Shown one piece after another: positions 23,504-36,144 of a stretch of 64,000 bases of DNA. The notes beneath the pieces are model-generated. The model was not told the origin of the DNA. It searched no databases and worked only from the letters and a program-made list of their open reading frames with translations. The DNA is taken from assembly GCF_964204865.1 (NCBI RefSeq), contig NC_135250.1:20637395-20701394 (forward strand), given 5' to 3'. Every line of letters begins with the position of its first letter. Position 1 is the stretch's first letter. Made by a program: the position numbers and the translations under genes. The stretch is from Styela clava (taxonomy: Eukaryota; Chordata; Ascidiacea; Stolidobranchia; Styelidae).

Positions 23504-23846
23504 TAACCGCTAATGCCTTTATATAATATGGTACTGCCATAAATAAATGTACTGCTTTGTCGAAAGCTGAAATGGAAGGCGATTCGACCTCAAGTGGTGG
23601 TTTCTATGGAGACAAAATCACAACTTTACTTGCGTTCTGTAATATCTGTCTGCCGTTCTCTCGGTGCCTGTCTCATGGCGCATTGTCTACTCTGCTTGTA
23701 ACCTTTATCCATTTCGATTTGCGTTAGTGGCATTACGGTCAGGTGTAAAATAATATAACGTTATATTTTATCTTAAAATGTATATATTTTTATTCCCAGT
23801 CTGTTATTTAGTCTAATTTCCCTAAATTTCGAAATTGAATTACAAA

Positions 23847-26800
23847 ATGGCGAAAAAGAAAAAGTCTGGGAAAAAGAAGGGGGGTAAATTGGCAAAAATG
23901 AGCGAAGAAGAGAGAATTCTATTTCTTGAACAAAAAGCTCTTGCAGAGGAAGAATTAAGGAAGAAGAAAGAAGATTTGCTGATGCAATTTTTAAAGGTTA
24001 GCCTAGGACAGTAGGATAGGATAGGATTTTACAGCACGGCCTCTCGTATGGTTACCAGTCAATGTCGGGTATTAGTTAGCCAACCATTTGTTTTCGAAGT
24101 ATGTACCGGTACCGTACTTGATGGTGGGGGAAGCCGTGGTGGCGAGAAGTCGAGCAATCCTCTCTCACATAACTATCCCCCCATGGAATTTTAACCTGCA
24201 ACTTCACATAGGGTAATCGGCGGTGCGGTGGTGAGTGTATTCCTAACGCTTAGCACAAGGCTTCATTAATACTGTATTATCGATTTAGTGCTGACAGGCA
24301 GACAGGGTTTTGTAATTTGGGTCTACCTCTTACTATAGACACACGAAACACAGCTAACTGCCTCTTCTATTTTATGCTGTCTTCTCCTGTTTTGCACTAT
24401 ATTCTGATATTCTTTCCTTCCATGATGTGTTTCTTTGTCTCCAACGGTTATCTTCTGTTCTGCGCTGTTTTTCTTAATTTTGCGCTATTTCCTTCTGTTT
24501 TGCATTGTTTGTAGTATTTTGCGATGGATTCAGTAAGTAGTATAGCTGGTTGTAATTTTGATAAGCTAAGATAAGATTTTATTTCGATTCATTCGCAAAA
24601 ACAAAATAAACACATATACACAAAAGATTAAGGCGAAGAATCTGGAAAGTGAACAAAACCTAATAAAATAGGTTTAAAACGTATTAAACGCGTTCACTTA
24701 CCAAAAAAGAAAGAAACGAGTCACAAACACAAACAAATAAACGTGAATATTGACGGCAGTCATTACTCAGGCGTTTCACTTGGTAATCAGGTTGCGTGCA
24801 ATCTTTTCAAAAACAAAAAAGTGAATTAAATATCCGCTGTGCGTGTGATGAGGCATGTAAACAAACAGTCCGAAAAATCCTAGTAGGAGGTGCGAATGCA
24901 TGTTTCCGTTCCATGCTCAAACATATATCTAGTAAAATCTACTAAAACGTTAACACACCAATGTAAAAATCTATTGTGAATTTTCAAATATCAGTACTGA
25001 AAGAGATTAAAAAGTAAAACAAGAAAGAAATAAGAGAGATATTAAACTTGATTGTTGCCTACTTCATTGTTCCATATACATGGTATGGACCTCCGTAATA
25101 ATAGAAATGCTTGAAATATATATACAGTGAATATGAAATAAATTTTTTTCCTCCTAAGGACAAATTGGGGAAAGAAGAAAAAAGCACGAAGGTTAATCTG
25201 AATAGATTAAATCAACAATGGAGACAAATAATGAGAGATAGCAAGTCAAAAGATCTTCGTAAGGTATGGTGGTAATTTTTTTATTATTATTGTTATACAA
25301 CAGAAATAATTTGCATAAGTTTAGCATATCGTATGTGGCATATTTCATAAATTTTTTTCTTCAATTTGAATGAAATTTCAAATTTTTTCTACAAATATTC
25401 GATTGAAGAATCGGGTCTCATGTAGTTTCTTACCTAACATACATCTAGTGGGCGTAGCATGAAAATTTTTTCACGTATCAATCCTAACCCCCACCTGACT
25501 ACACCATCCAAAAATTACGTCATTACGACGTCACAGTGACGTAATAGAGCCCTTCAAGCTATACGAACTGCCATCCAAGACGCGCAAACGAGCACCCGAA
25601 ATCGAACAGTTAGTTCTCTTGTTTCTTGTCAAAACGATTCCAATAGGAGAGAGACCGATAACGTCGTCGGTGCTAATGCCGTTTCGGTCGATCGTGCGTA
25701 TATTTGGCAAGCTCTATGCCGTGATTGTGATGTAGTGATTTAATTTTTGGATGGCGTAATCAAAAAATTGTTATGCTACGCCCACTAAAAGTACGTTAGG
25801 TACGAAACTACACGAGACCCGAAGAATCTTTGTTTTTAGTAAAATTTTCTATTTTTACAACGAAAATCAAGATTGAAATATTATGTAGTGCAGAAATATA
25901 TAAATTTAGATCATTTTAAAATTTTGAGAGTCATTGTTTGATAACCAGCTTTATTTCCTCGCAGTCTTTTTTCAATAAGATGATACATTCAACTTTCTCT
26001 CATACTTTTAAATGCTATAGTTTTTATTCTACTGACTTCCTGAAGAGTACAGAGTAAAAATATAAGCTAATTAATTAGTGCATTTGTATTACTCTTTATA
26101 TTTCAATAATTTTTCATCCAGGATATAGAAATTCTCAGCCAAACATTTGAACGAGTGGTAGATCGCAAGGACAGTGTTATAAAAGCCCTGGCTACTGATA
26201 TAGGAGAAGCAGAAGAGCAATATGCAGTCGCATTACGAAGTCATATACAGAATATTGATGATATTGTTGGTAAGACTGTAATCCTGCAATCAACCTCAAT
26301 GCATATTGTTTGATATTGAATTTATCTTATAAGAAAAACCATTTGTGAAAACATATATTGCAAGAGATATCAAATTTCACTTTGTTACAATATTGTTGCG
26401 CAATTGAGAAAATCGGGAAATACCGATACGGAAAGATTCCGATCTTTCTAAATAATGATAGCTTCTCCATTATCAAATACTCACGCTTTTTGCTCTGAAC
26501 AATGCCCTGTACAAGAAGCCGCATGTAAGAAGCTCATAATATTTGAAAGGACCACAACAGGTAAGGCATTGTCTACTCATTTTATTACACCCTGGTTGCC
26601 TGGTGGGCATGGAATGTTACGTCTCACACTTTAACTATCACGGCCATGACAATAAAATTGATGGATATAGGTATTTTCATTGGTGTTGAATGTTGATAAT
26701 GGTACAATGTTGTCAAAATTATCTTTTTTTTTATTTTCACTTGATCTAGGAAATATTTTCAACCTAAAAAAATTCACTACTAGATTCAAATAAGTGCGAA

Positions 26801-29800
26801 TGTATTTCTTCAATTTTGCTTTTAATTTCTAATTTTTCAAACTAGATCTTCAGAGAAGTCGATTAGATCGTTTAAAATGTGAATATAATGATGAATTGAA
26901 CACAATAAAGAAAGAATTTGAAGATGAAGGTGATAAAGTATGTTAGTTTCATATTCCCATCAATGATTTTTAGTAAATCTTGATTGGTAGGCCTGTGCAT
27001 CACTGAAAAATTGAAGCAAACTAAAAGTAAATTGCTGGCAAAAATATTCTGAAGTCAGTTATGGATTAACTGATATAGTGGTAAGTCCCATGCCAGATGA
27101 TAATATTATAAAACCTTTCAGTCGTCTAACTCTGATAGCTGTGAGATCTCCTCCATTATATGTCAGTGTTCCCTCAAGACAAAAAGATTTTTATTTTTTT
27201 CTAAGAACTCCAGTTGTGCGGAATTCACTAATCATTTCTGGTTTTTATTGACTTGGATGACTTGAAGTAAGGTTTTAATCGGAATTTACTAACATTTGAC
27301 ATACAACCATAATTCTGTATTGTTCAGTTGCTCATCGCTATCAAATAACCCATAACTATTTACCTCGGAGTGAGAGTGCTTGGCGCTGCTTTGGGCAAAA
27401 TCTCTTTAAAAACAAAATTGGCTTGTTCACTAGGGTTTATTATGTCAGCTTTTTTATGATTGCAGGTGACAACAGACAGAAAAACTGAACAGAAAATGCT
27501 TCAAGATGTTTCGTTTGCAATGGAACAAAACTATTCAGAGAGAGAATCCGATGCCAGACAAGAATTTCAAAGCATGAGAGATGAAATTAAAAACAAGGTT
27601 CGAGATTCGAGAAATTCAATGCATTTACTGTATTTAAACCACGTTCAGAGTGTAAACAACAGTGGTTTATATATTGTCAATTTTCAATAATTGCAGTATG
27701 AATAATTGCAGTATGAATAATTTGCGCTTTTTCAATTCTTGGTAATACTGGTCTTTTTATCAGCATTTGTACTGCAAGTTGATTAATGTTTATTGTGATA
27801 TATTCTCAAACTCATGCTGTTGCTGTATGTAATTTAATTTAACGATTGGCGCCACATCATGCTAAACATGAACACACTTGACATTGCATCTCTGAGCGCA
27901 TGTTTCCCTGTTCTATTCCCTCAGGGATAATTCGTGGTGAGAGGATTTCTGAACTAAATTACAGTGGTTCATGTTTCGTCATATCATTGAGCAGTCTTAT
28001 CAACTTTCCTCTCCATCAGGATAATCATGAAGTTTCTGTTTTATTCCAAGATTCTTTCCCCAAATCTTTGTCTACAATATCAAATGAATGTCTTAACTAT
28101 TAAAATCACTAATTCTTGTACTTTATATTCTTGCCATTTTTTTTTTACAGAATTTAGAAGAAAAACATGCTTTACGTATTCAACTTGAAGCATCTGTAGA
28201 AGCTTTGTGGAAACAATTTCAAGCTGCTTTGAAAAGCTACAATGAAACGACAGAGGAACGTAAAATTGCTTTCGAAAATTTGAAATCGAAAGATGAGAAA
28301 AGTGCAAAAGAAATTGAAATGCAAATGAAGAAATTACAGAGAATACAGGTAAATTTATCACTGGAAGATTTGTATGTATTATATATTCAATTTTTATAGT
28401 GTTTTTTTCTGATAAAAATGTATCTTTTTATTACCAGGATACGATAATGCAGCTGAGAGCCAAAATGCAGCAAAATACGAGAGAGTGTGAAGAGAGAAAT
28501 CGCCATTTGAAAGAAGAAAGGGAGCTGATTTTAAGACATTTTCAAGAATTAAAAAGTGAAATGAACACAGAGAGAGAAAGAGATAGAGTAAAACTAACAA
28601 CATTGACTTTGCAAAGTAACAACTCCATAAAGACATTATCAAGGTATAAAGTATGCTGAGGAACATTTCATTGCATAATACTTTTTATGACACCTATTTA
28701 CCCTTCTCTGACCAAAACAAGGCTTCGTAGAAGGAGCCACTGATATCTTAGTCAATCAGCCAATTGTTTATTTGTCATTACAAAAAATAAGTGCACAGAA
28801 ATTGATACTGAAAATAAATATACAAATAACGTTATGTGTGTGACAGGAGTCACGAGGGACCTCATGAGGTCTTCAAACAGCGACACCTATAACGCTGTTA
28901 CAGGTTTAGTGTAAGAAAATGTGTAACTTGTGATGCCAACACAGCAAATCCTTTATTTTTTCGAAAAAAATATTGTCTCCACAAATCAGTATTGTTTGTT
29001 TTTGATAAAAGTATCTTTGGCCGAGCATGCTTCTTGTTCAGTTCAAAATTTACATATAAACTCTATGAACATACTATAATCATCTAATTTTTTGTGGAAA
29101 GTACTGTTGATGTAAAATTTATTATTGCAGATAGCATCAAACGTTATAATGGAAATTTCGTCATCGTCATTGATAATATTTGAAATCCACTGCTAATTGA
29201 AGTTAATATTTAATTCATGGCATAGTGACTAGTAATTGGTGATATTTGTTACAGAGTTTATGAGAAAGGAGATAGAATACTCAAGCTTGCAGAAATGTGT
29301 CGAAAATTGGAAACAGAGGAAGAAAAAGTATTGCCATTTTTTGCATCGAGTTTAACAAAAGAAGAAGAGGAAGACATTGATGTATGTTCATTTTATATTA
29401 TGATTATACAAGAAACGAAACTAACTTTTTACTCATTTTCTTGTTTTAATCACACCCTTCGTTAGCGTCAGGCAGGGATGTGTGGGGAGTCTGAGTTAGG
29501 CATGTTTTCATTGAAGTCAAATTTTGAGTCGGAGTCTCCGAATAGGAAGTCGACATCAATATTTTATAATAATAACTACATTTACCCCTCTAAGCATTCG
29601 CCCCGCAAACTCAAGTGAATATGCAGAATTAACGGCTCAAAATATGCAAAAGAAAAAAAGTGTCCCAACCTTCCCCACTTTCCCCTACTTTGATATTTTT
29701 GAGAACTCGGAATTGGAGGCGAGATTTGGATTCATTTGAACCCGGGGTCTGTAGCGAAATTGTTTTCAAACCATAGTTGATTGTAAATTTACTCTCAATC

Positions 29801-32800
29801 TAGGGCTGACATGGGCTGGTAGTTTGCTCATGTCAGTCCTAGAGTGAGAGTAGCAAAATACAGCCCATTGGGTGTTTCAACTGGCCCGCCTGATGCTGTC
29901 ATAAATTTTTGCTTTCAATCAATTCTGCATGTGCTCCATACTAATTGTTATTGAAATCCCAAACCTGTTTTGACAATGGCCACACTCAAACTAAAACCAA
30001 ATTTTGCTGTTTTAGCTAAAAAAAAAATAGCTCCAGGAATTTGTTGAGTTTCGATTACATTGAGTTTTTGCACAAGGATTATTGTTTCCACTTACCCTTT
30101 TGTAACAGTCTTCCTAAAATGGAACTTTTTACGCTACACTTTTATGGTCTGAATGGGCAAAATGGTCCAAAAACTTTGCCCATTCCTGCTCTAGAGTGTT
30201 GATAGGCTTATAAACTATAACTTATTCTTTTCATGTGTTTTAGGCTGCAATGATGGAAGAACCAAGTGAACCATTATCCGGAATAATGCATGAATATCAT
30301 GCTTTGGAAAATTTCTGGAAACGATATAATAAAGTTCTGCTGGATAAACTAGCTCTTGATAAAGAAAAACAAACATTGGCACAAGTAATTTACTAATTTT
30401 TAATATTATTTTCATATTCCTCAAGTCTTGTGCCAATTGCTATTTTTTGGTGCAAAATAAACCATCAAAAATATATATTGATTTTATTAGCTTTTCAGAT
30501 TTCCGTAGTCACCCATAACTTTGCTACGAGATGAGTGTCGCTTTATTTTTGAGTGAGTTTACCTCACTGCGTGTAAATTCTTTTAAAAAAATTTGAGTAA
30601 ATATTCCATGAAGTTAGTCAAACTTTTTGACATAACTGAATATATAAATTTAACTAATAAGAACGTAACTATTAATCTCTGGTAAAATTTTTGGTGTTGT
30701 CATGTAGTAAAAACTGTGTTAGATTTACCAGTAAATGTTGCCAAAAAAGTTTCAATTTTTAAATTTCTAAATCTTCTTATTCCTTAGGAAAATCAACAGC
30801 TTCGTACAGTATTGAAACAATATTTGGATGGAATTTCAGTTAACGATGAAATATTGAGTCAAAGCAATCCACTGTTTGTTGTCAACCACAAGACTAACGT
30901 TAAGTATGTATATATTATCAAGTTAAAAAAACAACTTACTTTTTTTCTTCTTTTTCCAGCATTCTGTGTTATTTCAGATCACTTGCACATTATATAAAAT
31001 CAAAAATTATTTTAAGTACACAAATAAGTTAATGAAGATCTTTCATTTTTTTTTAAATTTTATTTGTTATTTTTGGTTTAAAATTACAATTTTATTGATT
31101 AAAAGCGGGCATTGTTAGGAAGATTTTTAGCAAAAAAAAATTTTTTTTTATATTTTAAAAATAAATCTTAGTAAAAAAAGCTAGATATTCTGAAACTACG
31201 GTTCAAATGTCCTGTACTGGAACTCCAATAAAATCTCCTGAGTAAAATTATATTCCAAACTGAAATCTACACAGATTTTCTGTTCCTGTTATGGACTCGC
31301 GAGTTGAAAACGCAAACAAGTTATTATTATTACAAGATGCCTCCAGGAAACAACCTGATGGTATATATTGTTAGGGATAATGATTGCTGTGCTGTTTGTT
31401 TAATAATCATTAACATTTGGTTTGTTTTTTTATTTTAATATTTGTGTATATAGAATTCAATGTATTGGTGCAAAGAATGGTTAAAAAAGGATTTTGGTCC
31501 ATAATCTGGCTTTCATGTCGTCTGATTAAGCTTTGCGGTATACAGTACATACAGCATAGTCTGTATTGCTATTGAACCATTTTTATGTCATACCATAAAT
31601 AAGTTTAGGGTATGAAAATGGTTCCAACCAGACTTGCAATAGAATTTTTGCATATGGGAATCGTTCTTATTTGAGGCATTTTCAAAATTGCATTCATTCT
31701 AACACTGAAATGTAAAGACCAGAAAATATTAGAATCCCTATAGACATACAATTTTTTTTATTGTCATCATATGTGTTGCTTTATAATTTTTCTTCAAACA
31801 GAGCTTCAGACAGAGAATGTGAATGCGGTGTGGCTCATCGTGCTACGCGTTAGGAATACGAAAACTCTGCATGAGTTTGCAGGTTCAAATCCCATGCAGG
31901 GATAGTTATGTGCGAGAGGATTGCTGGACTCCTCGCCGCCGTAGGATGGTTCACGTAACCGCTGGTCGGTTACAGCTTCCTCCACCATCAAGTCCATGCT
32001 TCCGATAACAAATAACTAACTAATCCCATACCCGACATGGAATGGTAACTGGACGAGAGGCTGTGTTTCGCCCTATGGTTAAGCCGTCTCATCGACTTTC
32101 CTCTCCCCCAGGATAAATATTGATTAAACTGTGATTTGAAAAGTCAAATTTATTTTTTGATAAATAACTTGATCTACTAAAGTTTGCGGGCTCCCGAAGT
32201 ATGCGAACCAAGATGGCGGACATAGGAATGTAATATGTGTACTAGGTTAGGGTTAGGCCATAATTTAGGTATAAATACTACGGGAGGCTCTTGGCTAGTC
32301 TTCGAACTGATAATAGGACTAAAATAAGGAAAATTGGAAAAAAATTATCGCCTAACCCTAACCTAGTACACATATTACGTTCCGATGTCCGCCATCTTGG
32401 TTTGCATACTTCGGGAGCACCAAAGTTTGTACTTTGTGTCCTCTATGTAGGATATGAATAACGTTTTATTTTTGTGTTTTCTGAAACTCATCTCGTAAAT
32501 ATTATTAGATATATCATATTTTTATTTTATGGGAATTGGTATTACATTGTTTTTAGATAAACTATAACCTTGTTTGACATTGTGATAGCTTTGATCACAT
32601 TCAGAATCACAGAGTCAGAGTTTGGCTTGCCCCTATTGATGATCTGTGGAGCCAGAGTCTTGTTTGCAGACTCTTGGGGTCGGGAGAAGGTGGAAATAGA
32701 TGTATGGACTTCTAATCGTGATAATCGATGTACAAATTCAATTGGAAACTAAAAAAGCAGAGAGTTATGTGGGAGCTTGAATTGTCAATTGGAAATCGCT

Positions 32801-32984
32801 CGAAAGCTGGTGTCTGGTCACATGTTTCCGTATTTATAGTTGATGATAATATTACCAAAACAAAATAATCATTCTGTACATTCTTTTCAGGCTCTCAGTC
32901 CCAGTATTGGATCCACGGGTAAGAAGACCAATTCTAACAGTTGTGGAAGCGGCCCATGTTGTCAAGCATATCACTACTACATAA
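23847..32984 (+). CDS. CCDC65: DRC2 / CCDC65, dynein regulatory complex subunit 2
   Basis: DRC2 is a coiled-coil subunit of the nexin-dynein regulatory complex, which links neighbouring doublet microtubules in motile cilia and is needed for regulated beating. Eleven coding exons read at 23847-23996, 25159-25263, 26122-26269, 26846-26937, 27466-27597, 28151-28348, 28438-28643, 29255-29381, 30244-30384, 30788-30903 and 32891-32984, with GT-AG ends and matching phases. They give 502 residues (human 484). Diagnostic blocks include [64 protein letters not shown] and [20 protein letters not shown]. The protein is nearly all coiled coil, with a lysine-rich N terminus. The start is the first ATG, in AAAATGG. 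Introns carry several SINEs and MITEs. The last exon was set by its match to EAAHVV near the C terminus. Confidence 0.95.
24011..24257 (-). mobile_element. tRNA-derived SINE in DRC2 intron 1
   Basis: Minus-strand copy of the window's main SINE. Its (TCCTA)n tail appears as GGATAGGATAGGAT at the left and its tRNA-like head as CCTAACGCTTAGCAC at the right. The body (GAGAGGATTGCT, GATGGTGGGGGAAGCC) matches other copies, but the B box has decayed. Confidence 0.8.
25413..25820. mobile_element. 408-bp hAT-type MITE, family C, in DRC2 intron 2
   Basis: Inverted ends GGGTCTCATGTAGTTTC and, reverse-complemented, GGGTCTCGTGTAGTTTC. The flanks are a perfect 8-bp target duplication GAAGAATC at 25405-25412 and 25821-25828. 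The same family occurs at 48057-48515. Non-coding. Confidence 0.88.
27893..28032 (+). repeat. decayed SINE fragment in DRC2 intron 5
   Basis: Words such as CAGGGATAATTCGTGGTGAG and TCTTATCAACTTTCCTCTCC correspond in order to the body and 3' end of the window's SINE, with an internal deletion. Old and incomplete. Confidence 0.5.
31824..32122 (+). mobile_element. tRNA-derived SINE in DRC2 intron 10
   Basis: This copy keeps the most complete tRNA-Ser-like head: GTGTGGCTCATCGTGCTACG, then GCGTTAGGAATACG, then a B box in GCAGGTTCAAATCCCATGC. The body continues GTGCGAGAGGATTGCTGGAC and ends CTCCCCCAGGATAAATAT. About 300 bp. Confidence 0.82.
32187..32421. mobile_element. 235-bp hAT-type MITE, family D, in DRC2 intron 10
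   Basis: Long inverted repeats of about 75 bp at each end, including GCTCCCGAAGTATGC and AACCAAGATGGCGGACAT, bounded by a perfect 8-bp target duplication AAAGTTTG at 32179-32186 and 32422-32429. Each arm contains TTAGGGTTAGG. Related copies are at 39001 and 63507. Confidence 0.85.
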
Positions 32985-33398
32985 TAGTTCTATTTTGTAT
33001 TCGATTTATATTATTTTCAAGTCGAATTTACTCCTGCCTAGTACGGATGGACAATGATGATTTGCGCTTAACTTATGTATATATGTTTAGATATTGTTTT
33101 GAATATATTAAATATTGTTTTTAAAATATTCCAATAATACAAATACATGTATTTTCGTTTGCTTGTATTTCGAATAAAATAGGATATAGAACGTGTGTAT
33201 AAACTTGAAATTTTAAGAACATGTACGTTTCACGGTTACATCTTCATCATTGGTATATTTTAATGAATAAATATTGTGTATTTTGCCAAAACTCTTTTCC
33301 CTTAGTAGTCTTCTTAGTATATAGGTATAAGTTTATTTCAACTCCATAATCAGCATAACAGACATTGAGATATTTGATAAATTCGAAGAAATATAACT
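32985..33398. other. DRC2 3' UTR and spacer up to the duplication
   Basis: AT-rich, with the two poly(A) signals noted and no further gene or repeat seen. Confidence 0.6.
33173..33178 (+). promoter_or_regulatory. candidate DRC2 polyadenylation signal
   Basis: AATAAA 189 bases past the DRC2 stop. A second AATAAA is at 33266-33271. Confidence 0.5.
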
Positions 33399-34140
33399 GA
33401 TTACAGAATCATTGGAGAAACCATGAGGTTTAAAACGCACAGAATTCAAATTGGAAGGTGTTGTCAAAAGAAATGTTACCGGTACGTGTTCCCTCGCCTA
33501 AAAGTATTAAATTAATTCACACGGACTCGCACACATGGTAAGGTTTATTGAGAAGCTTGCATTAACACCGCAGGGCGCAGATGCACATTCGTGCAAGTGA
33601 TCAGTTATAGGGCTTCCATATTGTCTACGATCAATTTCAACGCGGAAACTGAGTTTTTAGTATACCTCGAAAAAGCATATAGTAAAAATTTAAAATATTT
33701 AAATCTAGGTTGTCTATGAAATTTTTGTAACAAAAGTCAAAAATACATAAAAAAAATAAAACAGCGGAATTTTAAATGAAATATCAGATCTAATAGAAAA
33801 TTCATAAACAAATAAAAGTAATAGCCTTTTAGCGAAAAATACAATCTTTAAGCACTGGATAATTTAAAACAATTGGTCTAGCAGTTATGAGAACAGCAAT
33901 TTTTTTTATTCGGTAACAAAAAGAAGAAAAGTCTAACAACAACAACATAAATACAAAACGATCCATATATCTACTCTGTGTCCAATAAATAGTAAAGCGA
34001 CCTGAAGCGACTGAATCCGTATTTCGGATAAAATTGGGGCGGTGATTTTGAAGACTAGGCTCGTGAATTTAGTGTTCGGGGCCAAGCTGTTGCGTATTTT
34101 AGTGCCAACAGTATAAAGTGGGTGATATATTATGTTTGAG

Positions 34141-34397
34141 CATCACCTCTAATTACCCTGTATGGGTTCGCATTCGAGCTTGGCTCCTCGCCACCGCAGG
34201 GTGGTTTGAGTAACTGCTGGTCGGTTACGGCTTCCTCTATCATCAAGTTCATGCATCTGAAACAATTTACTGACTGACAATTCCCATATCCGACATGTAC
34301 TGGTAACCGGACGAGAAACCGTGGTTCGCCATATGACTAAGCCGTCTTATCGGCTTTCATCTCTCCCGGAATCAATAGGTAAATCCTAATCCTAAAA
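34141..34397 (+). repeat. SINE remnant, unit 1
   Basis: Truncated copy of the window's SINE (GCACCTCTAATTACCCTG, GCTGGTCGGTTACGGCTTCC, AAGCCGTCTTATCGGCTTTC, tail ATCCTAATCCTA). The same insertion is at 43110-43375 in unit 2, so it predates the duplication. Confidence 0.75.
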
Positions 34398-34903
34398 CCG
34401 TGCCCTATATACACACGATGCCCAGAAACGCGGAAACAAAAAGTTACATTTTAAACTGAATATCCATCTTGAGTATGTTTATGTGTGGCTATTCACATCC
34501 ATTTGAATAGGATTTTATTTTTTAAGATTGGATTCCATATTCATCAAATATAAAAAAAAGTATAAAAGTACATCCTCCTGTCCAATCCTCCTGTCCAATT
34601 ATCATTCTGATAAGGGTATTAATTTGAGTAAATATTTTGTAATCTAACGTTAACGCAATTAAATTTAGTCACTAATCAAATTAATAATTCGACCACTTCC
34701 TATACTTAACTATCGATATATATTAATCGAAATTTTATTAACTATTTTGAAATTGAAAGTCATCGTGAAAATTGCTTCCACGAAATAATTAAAAAGTGAC
34801 GAAATGGAAAGAAATTTACTAACCACATTTTTAATCTTCGAAAGTGCACGATAATCGCACACTAGCAAAAAATATCCATAGCCTATTAGGCTTAAAAATT
34901 TGT

Positions 34904-34991
34904 TATATATATATAATCGACCTAGAGTTGATCTTCATTTCATAAGGACGTGTCTACGGAGAACGCACCTCATTATAATTTCACCGGACAG
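34904..34991 (+). promoter_or_regulatory. TATA box and non-coding first exon of peptide gene 1
   Basis: TATATATATATAA (34904-34916) lies about 30 bases before a segment (about 34936-34991) that ends GGACAG|GTAAAC and is strongly conserved in unit 2 (43913 end, GGACAG|GTAGAC). It would splice to the acceptor at 35391-35392, 15 bases before the start codon. Transcription start and exon start are inferred. Confidence 0.55.
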
Positions 34992-35407
34992 GTAAACTGT
35001 TGTTGTATTATCTAATGATTTTTAAGGTAGCAATATGGAGACATTCTAATTTATATCCCAACCTACTTTTTTAGATCCTCCGACTGTTGTAGTAGGCTTC
35101 AATAAATTTTAGCCTCTAATGGAGAAACAAATATTTACATATATATGAGGTTTTTTCAACCACCAAAAAAGCACTGTTTTTGCTACTTTCTCGTAGGTTT
35201 TCTGGAAATTTCAGCCCGAAATGGTATGATAATTTAGTCCGGGACTTAAGTAAATAAATACAATCTGTGTTAACCGAACAAATCTAGATGTATTATTTGT
35301 AACTAACAGTAATTAACATGAATATTTAAATATTTTTATCTTATACTTAAGGCTGGTATAAAAATCATCAGTTTGTTTAATATATTTTACAGCCAATTGA
35401 ACAAACA

Positions 35408-36144
35408 ATGATGAAAAACCTCTTTATTCTCGGTTTTGTTCTGGCAACATGCTTTCTGATGTCGGTATCTGCTGGAGCTAGAGGATATTACTGTCCATCA
35501 TGTCGTGAGTATTATACTTACGTATTAAAATTGAACCAATTTCATGTTTTTTGCTTGATTTCAGCCCCATTTTGTATGACGTACTAGCCATGTTTTACTT
35601 TATTCCTGAGATTCTTCTCGATAACAGTAACGAAGTGAACCTTTGGAATTATTTGCGAAATTGTTATTTATAGTTAGTTATATATATTCTAGTCGATTTA
35701 CCCGTCATTCACATTTCATAAAAATTTTACTATTGTACAAAACTCAAACTCCGTTTTGCTGTTTGCACCAAATTGCCAAAAAATTTAGTATAATATAAGG
35801 CCTATATATGAGCTTGGCTGCTATAGTGTGGTTGGAGAGGATTAAGAAAATTTCGAATTAAAAGATTACATTTATTTGTTGATATATAATACAGTATACG
35901 CTTTAAGGAAAAATTCCAATATATAGAATAATTCCAATTCTATTGTTCTATTTATATTGCAGCTTACTTTCAGAGGAATATTGACCGATGTCCACAGCGA
36001 TGTAAGGTGGACTGCGTAGCGGACCCGTGTCAGTTTGAACATTGCGACGGTGCAGTGTGTGAAGCCTTTTATTGTGGAGGGTGCCAGGCTTGCTTCTACA
36101 AAAACGGGATCCTGGTAAAGCATTGCCCGAATATTAGTTATTAG
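35408..36144 (+). CDS. secreted 12-cysteine peptide, unit 1 (basic form)
   Basis: Two coding exons, 35408-35504 and 35963-36144, give 92 residues. An N-terminal signal peptide (MMKNLFILGFVLATCFLMSV) is followed by a mature part of about 65 residues with 12 cysteines, enough for six disulfides. Its C-terminal core includes DPCQFEHCDG, VCEAFYCGGCQACFY and ends NISY. The DPC...YCGGC.A.FY pattern recurs in secreted cysteine-rich animal proteins, but I cannot name the family. The mature part is slightly basic (about +1, plus two His). AATAAA (36148-36153) begins three bases after the stop. Its tandem paralogue is at 44319. Possible roles are defence, venom or tissue peptide, or matrix; the sequence does not decide. 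Confidence 0.85.

Noticed and set aside
29460..29770. GAGTCGGAGTC-rich block resembling the ends of the 1.6-kb hAT element
   Set aside because: Only loosely similar hexamers, with no inverted ends or duplication.
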